NCBI RefSeq assembly: GCF_019132875.1
Contig: NZ_JAHSPF010000005.1
Location: forward strand, 310,001 to 374,000
DNA length: 64,000 bases
Source of the DNA: Erwinia phyllosphaerae
Lineage (GTDB): Bacteria > Pseudomonadota > Gammaproteobacteria > Enterobacterales > Enterobacteriaceae
Reading direction: 5' to 3'
Shown here: piece by piece, positions 20,439 through 29,619 of the stretch
Layout of the letters: each line of letters begins with the position of its first letter
Position numbering within the stretch: position 1 is the stretch's first letter
The notes under the pieces: generated by a model
What the model saw: the letters and a program-made list of their open reading frames with translations, nothing else
Database searches by the model: none
What the model was told of the DNA's origin: nothing
Position numbers and translations under genes: made by a program

Positions 20439-21674
20439 ATGGCAAAAGTATCACTGGAGAAAGACAAGATTAAGTTCCTGCTGGTCGAAGGCGTGCACCA
20501 GAGCGCGATTGATAATCTTCGGGCATCGGGCTATACCAATATCGAATTTCACAAGGGCGCGCTGGACAGCGAGACGCTGAAAGAGGCGATTCGCGATGCG
20601 CACTTTATCGGGATCCGTTCGCGTACCAACCTGACCGAAGAAATTTTCGCTGCGGCGGAAAAACTGGTCGCGGTGGGCTGCTTCTGTATCGGCACCAACC
20701 AGGTCGATCTGAAAGCGGCAGAAAAACGCGGGATTCCGGTATTTAACGCGCCTTTCTCCAATACCCGATCCGTGGCAGAACTGGTTATCGGCGAGCTGCT
20801 GCTGATGCTGCGCGGCGTACCGGCAGCCAACGCTAAAGCGCACCGTGGCATCTGGAACAAGCTGGCGGTAGGTTCTTACGAAGCACGCGGTAAAAAGCTG
20901 GGTATCATTGGCTATGGCCACATCGGTATGCAGCTTGGCGTGCTGGCGGAAAGCCTGGGCATGCACGTTTTCTTTTACGATATTGAAAGCAAGCTGCCGC
21001 TGGGCAACGCCACGCAGGTTCGCTATCTGTCAGAACTGCTGAATATGAGCGACGTGGTCAGCCTGCACGTGCCGGAAACCGCTTCTACCCAGAATATGAT
21101 GGGTGCAGAAGAGCTGGCGATGATGAAGCCTGGCTCGCTGCTGATTAACGCTTCTCGCGGCACCGTGGTTGATATCCCGGCGCTGTGCAAAGTGCTGGCG
21201 GATAAACACCTGGCCGGTGCGGCGATTGACGTTTTCCCTGAGGAACCGGCCACCAATGCCGATCCGTTTAACTCACCGCTGTGCGAGTTCGATAACGTCA
21301 TCCTGACGCCGCATATCGGCGGCTCGACGCAGGAAGCGCAGGAAAACATCGGTATTGAAGTAGCAGGCAAGCTGGCGAAATATTCCGATAACGGTTCTAC
21401 GCTGTCCGCCGTTAACTTCCCGGAAGTGTCGCTGCCGATGCATGGCGATCAGAGCCGTCTGCTGCACACCCACGAAAACCGTCCTGGCGTACTGACCGCT
21501 ATCAACAAAATTTTTGCCGAGCAGGGCATCAACATTGCCGCTCAGTATCTGCAAACTACGCCGCAAATGGGCTATGTGGTCATTGATATCGACGCGCCGC
21601 AGGACGTCGCCAATACCGCGCTACAGCTGATGAAGGCTATCCCCGGCACCATCCGCGCTCGTCTGCTTTACTGA
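20439..21674 (+). CDS. serA: D-3-phosphoglycerate dehydrogenase
   Basis: The 411-residue protein matches E. coli SerA (410 aa). It oxidises 3-phosphoglycerate, the first step of serine synthesis, and is feedback-inhibited by serine. The NAD-binding motif LGIIGYGHIGMQLGVLAESLG, the catalytic arginine in NASRGTVVDIPAL, the glutamate in DVFPEEPA and the histidine in LTPHIGGSTQEAQ are visible, followed by a C-terminal ACT domain (HENRPGVLTAINKIFAEQGINI). The window also contains the glycine cleavage operon, another part of serine/glycine one-carbon metabolism. Confidence 0.97.
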   Translation: MAKVSLEKDKIKFLLVEGVHQSAIDNLRASGYTNIEFHKGALDSETLKEAIRDAHFIGIRSRTNLTEEIFAAAEKLVAVGCFCIGTNQVDLKAAEKRGIPVFNAPFSNTRSVAELVIGELLLMLRGVPAANAKAHRGIWNKLAVGSYEARGKKLGIIGYGHIGMQLGVLAESLGMHVFFYDIESKLPLGNATQVRYLSELLNMSDVVSLHVPETASTQNMMGAEELAMMKPGSLLINASRGTVVDIPALCKVLADKHLAGAAIDVFPEEPATNADPFNSPLCEFDNVILTPHIGGSTQEAQENIGIEVAGKLAKYSDNGSTLSAVNFPEVSLPMHGDQSRLLHTHENRPGVLTAINKIFAEQGINIAAQYLQTTPQMGYVVIDIDAPQDVANTALQLMKAIPGTIRARLLY

Positions 21675-21683
21675 TTGAAAAAA

Positions 21684-21715
21684 GCGTCCCGCATGGCGGG
21701 GCGCTTTTCTTTTTC
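21684..21715 (+). terminator. serA terminator, probably bidirectional with fau
   Basis: GCGTCCCGC and GCGGGGCGC form a 9-bp stem (one G-T pair) around ATG, with T-rich sequence after it and an A-run before it. Both flanking genes converge on it. Confidence 0.85.
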
Positions 21716-21749
21716 TGCCGCTTAATGTCATAAGCGCGTTACGGCTTTC

Positions 21750-22337
21750 TCACCACTGCCAGAGTTTTGAAGGCGTCACAATCGCAGGCAGCGGCACGTC
21801 CCATTCCGCCACCGGCAGCTTTTCAACCTGCTGGCAGTCGTGCGCCAGGCCAACCGGCAATACGCCATGCTGCTGCCAGTTCTGTAGCGTACGATCGTAA
21901 AAACCGCCGCCCATCCCCAGACGCTGCCCATGCTTGTCAAAGGCCACCAGCGGCACCATCATCACATCCAGCTCGTCCAGCGTGGCGAGATTGCGAATAT
22001 CCAGCGGCGGTTCAGGAATGCGTAGCCGGTTGGGTTTTAGCGGCGTGTCGACGTCATAGCGCAAAAACAGGAGCTGGCCGCGAGAAAAGGGATGCAGTAC
22101 CGGCAGATAAACTGCCTGCTTGTGCTGCCAGAGTTTGGCAATAAGCGGCCGGGTATTCAGTTCGCCGTCAAAAGACAGGAATAGCGCAATTTTGCGGGCT
22201 TGCTGGATGGGCTGGAAATTGAGCGCGTGCTCGGCAACCTGAGTGGCGGCCAGCTGCTGCTGTTCGGGCGTTAAACCGCGCCGTAAGTGACGAACGTGGG
22301 TGCGAATATCCTGGCGATCGAGAAGGCTAAGGCTCAT
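21750..22337 (-). CDS. fau: 5-formyltetrahydrofolate cyclo-ligase family protein Fau (YgfA)
   Basis: From ATG 22337 (MSLSLLDRQDIRTHVRHLRRGL) the product is 195 residues; E. coli Fau is about 182-200 depending on start. It uses ATP to convert 5-formyltetrahydrofolate to 5,10-methenyltetrahydrofolate. The family motifs SFDGELNTRPLI and MVPLVAFDKHGQRLGMGGGFYDRTL (phosphate-binding glycines) are visible. A GTG-initiated extension to 22391 is open but lacks conservation. The gene lies downstream of the 6S RNA gene on the same strand, as in the E. coli ssrS-fau transcript. Confidence 0.93.
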   Translation of the reverse strand: MSLSLLDRQDIRTHVRHLRRGLTPEQQQLAATQVAEHALNFQPIQQARKIALFLSFDGELNTRPLIAKLWQHKQAVYLPVLHPFSRGQLLFLRYDVDTPLKPNRLRIPEPPLDIRNLATLDELDVMMVPLVAFDKHGQRLGMGGGFYDRTLQNWQQHGVLPVGLAHDCQQVEKLPVAEWDVPLPAIVTPSKLWQW

Positions 22338-22417
22338 CGGTTTCACCGTGTCAAAAACAGACGAAAGAGGGGTAATATAACCAGAAAGCACGGGTAAAGC
22401 TTACCGGTAAAAAGAAG

Positions 22418-22602
22418 GGAATCTCCGAGATGCCGCCGCAGGCTGTAACCCTTGAACCCTTGGTTCAAGGTGAGTGTACCGTCATAACCGTCAGGCTTCT
22501 CGGACGGACCGAGCATGCACACAGGTTACAGAGCGCCACACTCTGTTTGGTATGAAATATCGGCTCAGGGGACTGGCCCGCTTGCAAACATCTCAGAGAA
22601 TT
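22418..22602 (-). ncRNA. ssrS: 6S RNA (ssrS), regulator of RNA polymerase
   Basis: On the minus strand this interval reads like E. coli 6S RNA: near the 5' end TTCTCTGAGATGTT, then the conserved CCAGTCCCCTGAGCCG and GATATTTCATACC, the GCATGCTCGGTCCGTCCGAG segment, CAAGGGTTCAAGGGTTACAG, and the 3' CGGCATCTCGGAGATTCCC that pairs with the 5' end. Length is about 185 nt (E. coli 183). 6S RNA binds sigma-70 RNA polymerase by mimicking an open promoter and tunes transcription in stationary phase. The gene is between zapA and fau, its usual place. Ends are estimated from the closing stem. Confidence 0.95.
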
Positions 22603-22643
22603 TTTTACTTCACCGTTACTCTACCACAGATAACGCTGACGTG

Positions 22644-22973
22644 TTATTCGAATTGCGTTCCGGTTCTTTCCGTAATGCGACCTTGTTCAAGCAACGCCTG
22701 CTCAATGGTCTGCTGTAACATTCGGATACGCTGTTCCATATTACTGGCATAATCCCGAGTCTTCATTTTTTCCTGCGCCAACTCGTGGCAGATGTTCAAC
22801 GCAGCAATGAATACCAGCTGTTCGGTATTGGTGACTCTAGTGCGAACTTTAAGATCTTGCAACCGTTGATTAAGGTCTTCGGCGGCCAGATTCAGCGCAT
22901 CTTGCTGTTCAGGCGGACAATTCACTCTTAAGGAACGGCCAAAAATTTGAATATCTACGGGCTGTGCAGACAT
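22644..22973 (-). CDS. zapA: Cell division protein ZapA
   Basis: The 109-residue product is close to identical to E. coli ZapA (109 aa), from [21 protein letters not shown] to the C-terminal coiled coil ([21 protein letters not shown]). ZapA is a cytoplasmic tetramer that cross-links FtsZ filaments and stabilises the Z-ring. It is divergent from ygfB and upstream of 6S RNA. Confidence 0.97.
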   Translation of the reverse strand: MSAQPVDIQIFGRSLRVNCPPEQQDALNLAAEDLNQRLQDLKVRTRVTNTEQLVFIAALNICHELAQEKMKTRDYASNMEQRIRMLQQTIEQALLEQGRITERTGTQFE

Positions 22974-23143
22974 AAAACCATCCTGACTGATTACTTCGCC
23001 GGTAATCTCCCTTGCCGCTCAATGGCTTGGGAGGGGCGCAACTATATCTACCCCTGGCAGAAGAAACAACCCCTTTCTGGAATCAAAGAGGCACCTGGTG
23101 GTAGCATAACATGAACTTAACCAGCCAACGATGACCAAAACCT

Positions 23144-23722
23144 ATGTCACTATCAAACACAATGCCGGGCTATGACGCGCTGGCTTCAGCACTGACGCAG
23201 CAGGGGGTAGGAATGACCCCCGCTGAAATGCATGGCCTGATCAGCGGAATTCTCTGCGGCGGCAACAAGGATAGTAGCTGGCAGGCTCTGGTTTACGATC
23301 TTACCAATGAAGGAATGGCGTTCTCGCAGACGCTGGCTCAGCCGCTGGCGCAGCTGCATCAGGGCATTGGCGATACGCTGGAAGACGAGGGCTTCCTGTT
23401 CCAGCTTTATCTGCCGGAAGATGACGACATCACCGTTTTCGATCGCGCCGATGCGCTGGCAGGCTGGGTAAACCACTTTCTGCTTGGCCTGGGCGTATCG
23501 CAGCCTAAGCTTGATAAGGTGAAAGGCGAAACTGGCGAAGCGATTGACGATCTGCGTACTATCGCCCAGCTCGGCTATGATGAAGATGAAGACCAGGAAG
23601 AGCTGGAACAGTCGCTGGAAGAGGTGATTGAGTATGTGCGCGTAGCCGCGCTGCTCTGCCATGAGACCTTTACCCATACCGCGCCGACAGCGGTGGAAGT
23701 GAAAAAACCGACTCTGCACTAA
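23144..23722 (+). CDS. ygfB: YgfB family protein (UPF0149)
   Basis: The 192-residue acidic, mostly helical protein matches E. coli YgfB. Conserved blocks include [43 protein letters not shown] and the acidic [28 protein letters not shown]. Its biochemical role is not settled; a Pseudomonas homologue influences beta-lactam resistance gene expression. It starts the ygfB-pepP-ubiH-ubiI run, with 27 bp to pepP. Confidence 0.94.
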   Translation: MSLSNTMPGYDALASALTQQGVGMTPAEMHGLISGILCGGNKDSSWQALVYDLTNEGMAFSQTLAQPLAQLHQGIGDTLEDEGFLFQLYLPEDDDITVFDRADALAGWVNHFLLGLGVSQPKLDKVKGETGEAIDDLRTIAQLGYDEDEDQEELEQSLEEVIEYVRVAALLCHETFTHTAPTAVEVKKPTLH

Positions 23723-23749
23723 GCGACCACCCGCATTCAGGAGAAGCTG

Positions 23750-25066
23750 ATGACACAGCAAGAGTTTGTGCGCCGTCGCCAGGCGCTGCTGGCAAAAATG
23801 GTACCGGCCAGCGCGGCAGTCATTTTTGCCGCGCCGGAAGCGACACGCAGCAACGACAGTGAGTATCCTTATCGTCAAAACAGCGATTTCTGGTACTTCA
23901 CCGGCTTTAACGAGCCGGAAGCGGTGCTGGTGCTGATTAAAAGCGCGGAAAACCACAGCCACAGCGTGCTGTTTAACCGCGTCCGCGATCTCACCGCAGA
24001 GGTCTGGTTTGGCCGTCGTCTGGGCCAGGATGCCGCGCCGGAAAAGCTCTCTGTCAATCGCGCATTGCCTTACGACGCTATCAGCGAGCAGCTTCCCCAG
24101 CTGCTGAACGGCCTGGATGTGGTTTATCACGCGCAGGGACTGTTTGCCGAAGCCGACGCGCTGTTATTCGGCGCGCTGGAAAAGCTGCGTCGCGGCGCTC
24201 GTCAAAATCTGTCGGCACCGGCAACGCTAATCGACTGGCGCCCCTGGGTGCACGAAATGCGGCTGTTTAAATCGCCGGAAGAGCTGGCTGTCCTGCGTGA
24301 AGCCGGACGCATCAGCGCGCTGGCGCACACGCGGGCGATGCAGCAGTGCCGCCCCGGCATGTTTGAATATCAGCTTGAAGGCGAAATTCAGCATGAATTC
24401 AATCGCCACGGCGCACGCTTTCCCTCCTACAACACCATTGTGGGGTCCGGGGAGAACGGCTGCATCCTGCACTACACCGAAAACGAATCCAGAATGCGCG
24501 ACGGCGATCTGGTGCTGATTGACGCAGGCTGCGAGCTGAAAGGCTACGCGGGCGATATCTCACGCACCTTTCCGGTAAACGGAAAGTTTACTGCTCCTCA
24601 ACGCGCGGTTTATGACATCGTGCTGGCTTCGCTTTATCGGGCGCTGGCGCTGTTTCGTCCGGGCACCAGCATCCGTGAAGTCAATGCAGAGGTCGTACGG
24701 ATCATGGTCACGGGCCTGGTTGAGCTGGGCGTGATGAAAGGGGATGTCGATACGCTGATTGCGGAACAGGCGCACCGGCAGTTTTATATGCACGGCCTGA
24801 GCCACTGGCTGGGGCTGGACGTACACGACGTCGGCTTCTACGGTAACGAGCGCGATCGCAAGCTGGAGCCAGGCATGGTATTAACCGTGGAGCCGGGGCT
24901 TTATATCGCGCCGGATGCGGATGTGCCGGTAGAATACCGCGGTATCGGCATTCGTATCGAAGATGACATTGTTATCACCAAAGACGGTAACGAAAACCTC
25001 ACCGACAGCGTAATCAAAGAGGCGGATGAGATTGAGGCCCTGATGGCGGCGGCTAACACACAATGA
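23750..25066 (+). CDS. pepP: Xaa-Pro aminopeptidase P
   Basis: The 438-residue protein matches E. coli PepP (441 aa). It removes N-terminal residues that precede proline. The pita-bread metallopeptidase ligands are visible: the two aspartates in LVLIDAGCELKGYAGDISRTFP, the histidine in HGLSHWLGLDVHDVG, and glutamates in VLTVEPGLYIAP and GIRIEDDIVIT. It is cytoplasmic and overlaps ubiH by 4 bp (ATGA), indicating translational coupling. Confidence 0.96.
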   Translation: MTQQEFVRRRQALLAKMVPASAAVIFAAPEATRSNDSEYPYRQNSDFWYFTGFNEPEAVLVLIKSAENHSHSVLFNRVRDLTAEVWFGRRLGQDAAPEKLSVNRALPYDAISEQLPQLLNGLDVVYHAQGLFAEADALLFGALEKLRRGARQNLSAPATLIDWRPWVHEMRLFKSPEELAVLREAGRISALAHTRAMQQCRPGMFEYQLEGEIQHEFNRHGARFPSYNTIVGSGENGCILHYTENESRMRDGDLVLIDAGCELKGYAGDISRTFPVNGKFTAPQRAVYDIVLASLYRALALFRPGTSIREVNAEVVRIMVTGLVELGVMKGDVDTLIAEQAHRQFYMHGLSHWLGLDVHDVGFYGNERDRKLEPGMVLTVEPGLYIAPDADVPVEYRGIGIRIEDDIVITKDGNENLTDSVIKEADEIEALMAAANTQ

Positions 25067-26241
25067 GCATTATTATTGCAGGAGGCGGCATGGCGGGCGC
25101 CACGCTGGCGCTGGCAATTTCCCATCTAACCCGTGGGAAGCTGGCCGTCACGCTGGTTGAAGCGAGGGAGCCTGCATCCAGGATGCATCCCGGCTACGAT
25201 GGTCGGGCGATCGCGCTGGCTGACGGCACCTGCCAGCAGCTAGCGGCAATTAATCTCTGGCCCGCCATTAAAGCCTGCGCCACGCCGATTACGCATGTTC
25301 ACGTCAGCGATCGCGGCCACGCCAGTTTTGTTTCGCTGGATGCCGAAGACTATGGCATTCCCGCGCTGGGCCAGGTCGTAGAGCTACACGATATGGGCCA
25401 GCGGCTGTTTGCGCTGCTGCAAAAGGCGCCAGGCGTGCGCATTGTCTGCCCGGCGAAGGTTGCCAGCGTCGAGCGCAGCCAGCAGCAGGTCAGCGTGATG
25501 CTGGATAACGGCGAATCGCTGTCGGCACAGCTTCTGGTGGCCGCCGACGGTTCCCGTTCGGCCGTCGCCGCGTCGTGCGGCATACAGTGGCAGGCTCAGG
25601 ACTATCAGCAGATCGCCGTTATCGCTAACGTTTCAACTTCGCAGCCGCATCTGGGCCGGGCATTTGAACGTTTTACCGAGCACGGCCCGCTGGCGCTGCT
25701 GCCGATGTCGCAAGGGCGCAGCTCGCTGGTCTGGTGTCATCCGCTGGCGCAAAAAGAGCGCGTTGACGGCTGGAGCGACAGCCAGTTCCTGCACGAACTT
25801 CAGCGGGCCTTTGGCTGGCGGCTGGGGCGGATTACCCACGTGGGGCAGCGCCATAGCTATCCACTGACGCTGCAATCCGCCTCGCAGCATGTTTCACATC
25901 GTCTTGCCCTGGTGGGGAACGCCGCACAAACGCTGCATCCGATTGCCGGCCAGGGCTTTAATTTAGGCATCCGTGACGTTATGTCGCTGGCGGAGAACGT
26001 AGCGGCGGCCTGGCGGGCGCAGCAGGACGTCGGTAGCTACAGCGTACTGCAGCAGTATCAGCAGCGCCGCCAGCCGGATGCCCTTACTACTATCGGGATA
26101 ACCGACAGTCTGGTCAGGCTGTTTGCTAACCGCTACACGCCGCTGGTTCTGGGGCGAAATCTGGGCCTGATGGTGATGGATTCGCTGCCGCTGGTGCGTA
26201 ATTTGCTGGCCGAGCGCACGTTGGGCTGGGTCGAGCGTTAA
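25063..26241 (+). CDS. ubiH: 2-octaprenyl-6-methoxyphenol hydroxylase UbiH
   Basis: The 392-residue flavoprotein matches E. coli UbiH (392 aa). It catalyses a ring hydroxylation in ubiquinone synthesis. The FAD dinucleotide motif is IIAGGGMAGATLALAIS at the N-terminus, with VAADGSRS in the middle and GNAAQTLHPIAGQGFNLGIRD near the C-terminus. The GNAAQ variant of the usual GDAAH motif is also present in E. coli UbiH. Its ATG overlaps the pepP stop, and ubiI follows 13 bp later. Confidence 0.95.
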   Translation: MSIIIAGGGMAGATLALAISHLTRGKLAVTLVEAREPASRMHPGYDGRAIALADGTCQQLAAINLWPAIKACATPITHVHVSDRGHASFVSLDAEDYGIPALGQVVELHDMGQRLFALLQKAPGVRIVCPAKVASVERSQQQVSVMLDNGESLSAQLLVAADGSRSAVAASCGIQWQAQDYQQIAVIANVSTSQPHLGRAFERFTEHGPLALLPMSQGRSSLVWCHPLAQKERVDGWSDSQFLHELQRAFGWRLGRITHVGQRHSYPLTLQSASQHVSHRLALVGNAAQTLHPIAGQGFNLGIRDVMSLAENVAAAWRAQQDVGSYSVLQQYQQRRQPDALTTIGITDSLVRLFANRYTPLVLGRNLGLMVMDSLPLVRNLLAERTLGWVER

Positions 26242-26254
26242 GGAGAAAGCAGTG

Positions 26255-27457
26255 ATGCAAACCTATGATGTTATTGTTGCCGGAGGCGGCATGGTTGGCC
26301 TGACCGTCGCCTGCGGATTACAGGGCAGCGGCCTGAAGGTTGCCGTGCTGGAGCGGGAAACGCCACGGGCAGAGGAGAAGGACGTCGCGCCTGCGCTGCG
26401 GGTTTCGGCTATCAATGCCGCCAGCGAGCGTCTGCTGCAGCACCTTGGCGTCTGGAGCGCCATCCTGGGCCGCCGAGCCAGCGCTTATCACGGCATGGAA
26501 GTCTGGGATCGCGACAGCTTCGGGCGTATTGAGTTTGATGACGGTCAGCAGGGGCTGACGCATCTGGGACATATCGTGGAAAACACGGTGATCCACCAGG
26601 CGCTCTGGCAGAAAGCCAGCGAATCCAGCGATATCACACTAATTTCGCCTGCCGGGTTGCAACAGGTTGCCTTTGGCGACAACGAAGCTTTCGTTACCCT
26701 GAGCGACGGTACCATGATGACGGCGCGCCTGCTGGTGGCGGCCGATGGGGCAAACTCCTGGCTGCGTAACAAAGCGGATATTCCCCTGACGTTCTGGGAT
26801 TACGACCATCATGCGCTGGTCGCTAACATCCGTACTGACCAGCCGCACGATGCCGTTGCGCGCCAGGTTTTTCACGGTGAAGGCATTCTGGCGTTCCTGC
26901 CGCTCAGCGACCCGCATCTTTGCTCAATTGTCTGGTCGCTACCGCCGCAGGAAGCGACACGCCTGCAATCGATGCCGGAAGAGGTTTTCAACCAGCAGCT
27001 GTCCGTGGCCTTTGATATGCGCCTGGGGCTGTGCAAGCTTGAAAGCGAACGTAAAACGTTTCCGCTGATGGGCCGCTACGCACGCAACTTTGCGGCGCAT
27101 CGTCTGGCGCTGGTTGGCGATGCCGCCCACACTATTCATCCGCTGGCGGGTCAGGGCGTTAATCTGGGCTTTATGGACGCCGCCGAGCTGATTGGCGAAG
27201 TTAAGCGTCTGCATCAGCAGGGTAAGGACATTGGCCAGCATCTTTATCTCAGGCGCTACGAGCGCAGCCGCAAACACAGTGCGGCCGTGATGCTCGCCAG
27301 CATGCAGGGCTTTCGCGAGCTGTTTAAGGGAAATAACCCGGCGAAAAAGCTGCTGCGTGATATCGGTCTGAGCCTGGCCGATAACCTGCCTGGCGTGAAG
27401 CCGCGTCTGTTAAAGCAGGCGATGGGGCTAAACGACCTGCCGGAGTGGCTACGCTAG
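26255..27457 (+). CDS. ubiI: 2-octaprenylphenol hydroxylase UbiI (VisC)
   Basis: The 400-residue FAD monooxygenase matches E. coli UbiI along its length. It carries out the C5-hydroxylation in ubiquinone synthesis. Motifs: VIVAGGGMVGLTVACGLQGSG, VAADGANSWLRNKADIPLTFWDYDHHALVA and GDAAHTIHPLAGQGVNLGFMDAAEL. I chose ATG 26255 rather than GTG 26252 because AGGAG at 26241-26245 gives better spacing and the conserved N-terminus begins there. Last gene of the pepP-ubiH-ubiI run. Confidence 0.95.
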   Translation: MQTYDVIVAGGGMVGLTVACGLQGSGLKVAVLERETPRAEEKDVAPALRVSAINAASERLLQHLGVWSAILGRRASAYHGMEVWDRDSFGRIEFDDGQQGLTHLGHIVENTVIHQALWQKASESSDITLISPAGLQQVAFGDNEAFVTLSDGTMMTARLLVAADGANSWLRNKADIPLTFWDYDHHALVANIRTDQPHDAVARQVFHGEGILAFLPLSDPHLCSIVWSLPPQEATRLQSMPEEVFNQQLSVAFDMRLGLCKLESERKTFPLMGRYARNFAAHRLALVGDAAHTIHPLAGQGVNLGFMDAAELIGEVKRLHQQGKDIGQHLYLRRYERSRKHSAAVMLASMQGFRELFKGNNPAKKLLRDIGLSLADNLPGVKPRLLKQAMGLNDLPEWLR

Positions 27458-28023
27458 CTGTAGCCAGCCGGTGCCGCTAACAGCAGGCTATGCTGCTGGC
27501 GGCAAACCCTCTTTACGTCCTTTCTCTTTTACCTGCATTTTCTGACAGCACGAGAGCGGCATGGCCCTTCAGGCCACGCCGTCCGTAGCGCTTTTACCGA
27601 ACGGCTGACGTGCTTCAGGCTCATCTGTATCCGGGAAGATTTCGGTTTTTTCATTACGGTGGTGCATCGCGCCCTAAAGCCGTGCTTCGTTTGAAAAATT
27701 CTAATTTAGCCACTCTCATCGCATTACTTTTTTTTATCCATTATGAAAATTCACAAAGCAGATTTTTATCCAGGTTCTCTATAAACCTTACTTTTATGCT
27801 GATTATATGGCTAATTAATAACAAATGAGCTGATATATTCGCCACGATCTGGTTTAAATCTCTACGCGTGCCTTAGCGTAAAAAAAGCGGCACGGATCGC
27901 CATCCCCGGTTTAACTTATGGTTAACGGCCGCTTTCGGTGATAAGTTCGCAGGCAGAGATATCGTTTGCGCCAGGCCGTTAGCGACTGGAGCAGAGACCG
28001 GATAACTTGCCTGAAGGAATGAT
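27458..28023. other. Intergenic ubiI-gcvT region, A+T-rich centre
   Basis: The 566 bp hold no gene I can support. The central part (about 27680-27840) is strongly A+T-rich and may act as bent DNA or a binding platform for the global regulators known for gcv in E. coli (Lrp, GcvA). AAAGCGGC at 27884-27891 and GCCGCTTT at 27928-27935 form an inverted repeat. A PurR-like site lies near the gcvT start. Confidence 0.5.
27955..27970 (+). promoter_or_regulatory. Possible PurR site upstream of gcvT
   Basis: On the minus strand the interval reads CGCAAACGATATCTCT, close to the PurR consensus ANGCAANCGNTTNCNT with about three deviations. PurR represses gcvTHP in E. coli from a site near the transcription start; this one ends 53 bp before the gcvT ATG. 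Confidence 0.4.
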
Positions 28024-29118
28024 ATGACTCAGCAAACACCTTTGTTCGAACAGCATCAGGCCTGCGGCGCGCGCATGGTGGACTTTCATGACTGGATGAT
28101 GCCGCTGCACTACGGCTCACAGATGGATGAACACCACGCGGTACGCGGCAAAGCCGGTATGTTTGACGTTTCGCACATGACCATTGTCGATTTACACGGC
28201 GTCCGCACTCGCGAGTTTCTGCGCTATCTGCTTGCCAACGACGTTGCCAAACTTACCCAGCCGGGCAAGGCCCTTTATACCGCCATGCTTAACGCGTCGG
28301 CTGGCGTAATTGACGATCTGATTGTTTACTTTATGACCGAGGACTATTTCCGGCTGGTGGTGAATTCCGCCACCAGAGAAAAAGATCTCGCATGGATCGA
28401 GCAGCAGGCTGAATCCTTTAGCGTAACGCTAACGGAGCGTAACGATCTGGCGCTTATCGCCGTTCAGGGGCCGGAAGCGCAGGCGATAGTGCAAACGCTG
28501 CTTGACGATTCCCAGCGCCAGGCCGTCAGCGGCATGAAACCGTTTTTTGGCGTCCAGGCGGGCGAGCTGTTTATCGCCACGACGGGCTACACGGGCGAGG
28601 CCGGCTATGAAATTGCGCTGGCCAACGAGCAGGCTGCGGATCTCTGGCAGAAGCTGCTGGCGGCAGGCGTAAAACCGGCGGGACTGGGTGCCCGCGATAC
28701 GCTTCGCCTGGAAGCCGGGATGAATTTATACGGCCAGGAGATGGATGAGGGTGTCTCGCCGCTGGCCGCCAACATGGGCTGGACGATAGCCTGGCAGCCA
28801 GCCGACCGCGATTTTATTGGCCGCGAAGCGCTGGAAGTTCAGCGAGAAAAAGGCACGGAACAGCTGGTCGGCCTGGTGATGACGGAAAAAGGCGTGCTGC
28901 GCAACGGCCTGCCGGTGCGCTTTATCGATGCTGCCGGAAACCTGCAGGAAGGCGTCATTACCAGCGGCTCTTTTTCACCCACCTTAGGCTACAGCATCGC
29001 GCTGGCCCGCGTACCAGGAGGCATTGGCGAGCAGGCGATTGTACAGATCCGCAACCGTGAAATGCCGGTCAAAGTCACTAAACCCGTTTTCGTTCGCGCC
29101 GGTAAGCCGGTGGTGTAA
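28024..29118 (+). CDS. gcvT: Glycine cleavage system T protein (aminomethyltransferase)
   Basis: The 364-residue protein has the E. coli GcvT length. It transfers the methylene group from the lipoyl arm of H protein to tetrahydrofolate, releasing ammonia. Visible are [44 protein letters not shown] and [23 protein letters not shown]. It is the first gene of gcvTHP; ribosome site GAAGGAATG precedes the start. Confidence 0.97.
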   Translation: MTQQTPLFEQHQACGARMVDFHDWMMPLHYGSQMDEHHAVRGKAGMFDVSHMTIVDLHGVRTREFLRYLLANDVAKLTQPGKALYTAMLNASAGVIDDLIVYFMTEDYFRLVVNSATREKDLAWIEQQAESFSVTLTERNDLALIAVQGPEAQAIVQTLLDDSQRQAVSGMKPFFGVQAGELFIATTGYTGEAGYEIALANEQAADLWQKLLAAGVKPAGLGARDTLRLEAGMNLYGQEMDEGVSPLAANMGWTIAWQPADRDFIGREALEVQREKGTEQLVGLVMTEKGVLRNGLPVRFIDAAGNLQEGVITSGSFSPTLGYSIALARVPGGIGEQAIVQIRNREMPVKVTKPVFVRAGKPVV

Positions 29119-29162
29119 AAAAGCAGCGTCTCGCGGTGCATAATAATTCAGGAGAAAGAGCG

Positions 29163-29549
29163 ATGAGCAACGTGCCAAACGAATTGAAATACCGTGAAAG
29201 CCACGAGTGGGTGCGTAAAGAAGCCGACGGCACCTATACCGTGGGGATCACCGAACATGCGCAGGAACTGCTGGGCGACATGGTTTTCGTCGATCTGCCG
29301 GACATCGGCAGCACCTACAGTCAGGGGGATGACTGTGCGGTAGCCGAATCGGTCAAGGCCGCTTCGGATATCTATGCGCCTCTCAGTGGTGAAATCGTCG
29401 AGGTTAACAGCGCGCTGGATGGTGAGCCGGAGCTGGTCAACAGCGCACCCTATGCAGAAGGCTGGCTGTTCCGCCTTAAGGCCAGCGATGACAGCGAGCT
29501 GGATCGGCTGATGGATGCGGACGCATACAAAACCAGCATCGACGAGTAA
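29163..29549 (+). CDS. gcvH: Glycine cleavage system H protein (lipoyl carrier)
   Basis: From ATG 29163 the product is 128 residues (E. coli 129). The lipoylated lysine is in [19 protein letters not shown] protein shuttles the aminomethyl intermediate between P, T and L proteins. A good AGGAGAAAGAG ribosome site precedes the start, 44 bp after gcvT. Confidence 0.97.
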   Translation: MSNVPNELKYRESHEWVRKEADGTYTVGITEHAQELLGDMVFVDLPDIGSTYSQGDDCAVAESVKAASDIYAPLSGEIVEVNSALDGEPELVNSAPYAEGWLFRLKASDDSELDRLMDADAYKTSIDE

Positions 29550-29619
29550 ACCGACACCTTTACCGGCAGGAGGCTCACCGCCTCCTTCACGCCTTTGCCC
29601 GATTCAGGATTTACCGCTA

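Noticed and set aside
21675-21749. Sib-type toxin-antitoxin RNA between fau and serA, as in E. coli
   Set aside because: The gap is only about 75 bp and is filled by a terminator hairpin.
22338-22391. GTG-initiated extension of Fau
   Set aside because: It lacks a convincing ribosome site and conserved residues; ATG 22337 fits the family better.
27610-27828. 72-residue frame in the ubiI-gcvT gap
   Set aside because: It falls in A+T-rich DNA with no good ribosome site; its hydrophobic look reflects base composition.
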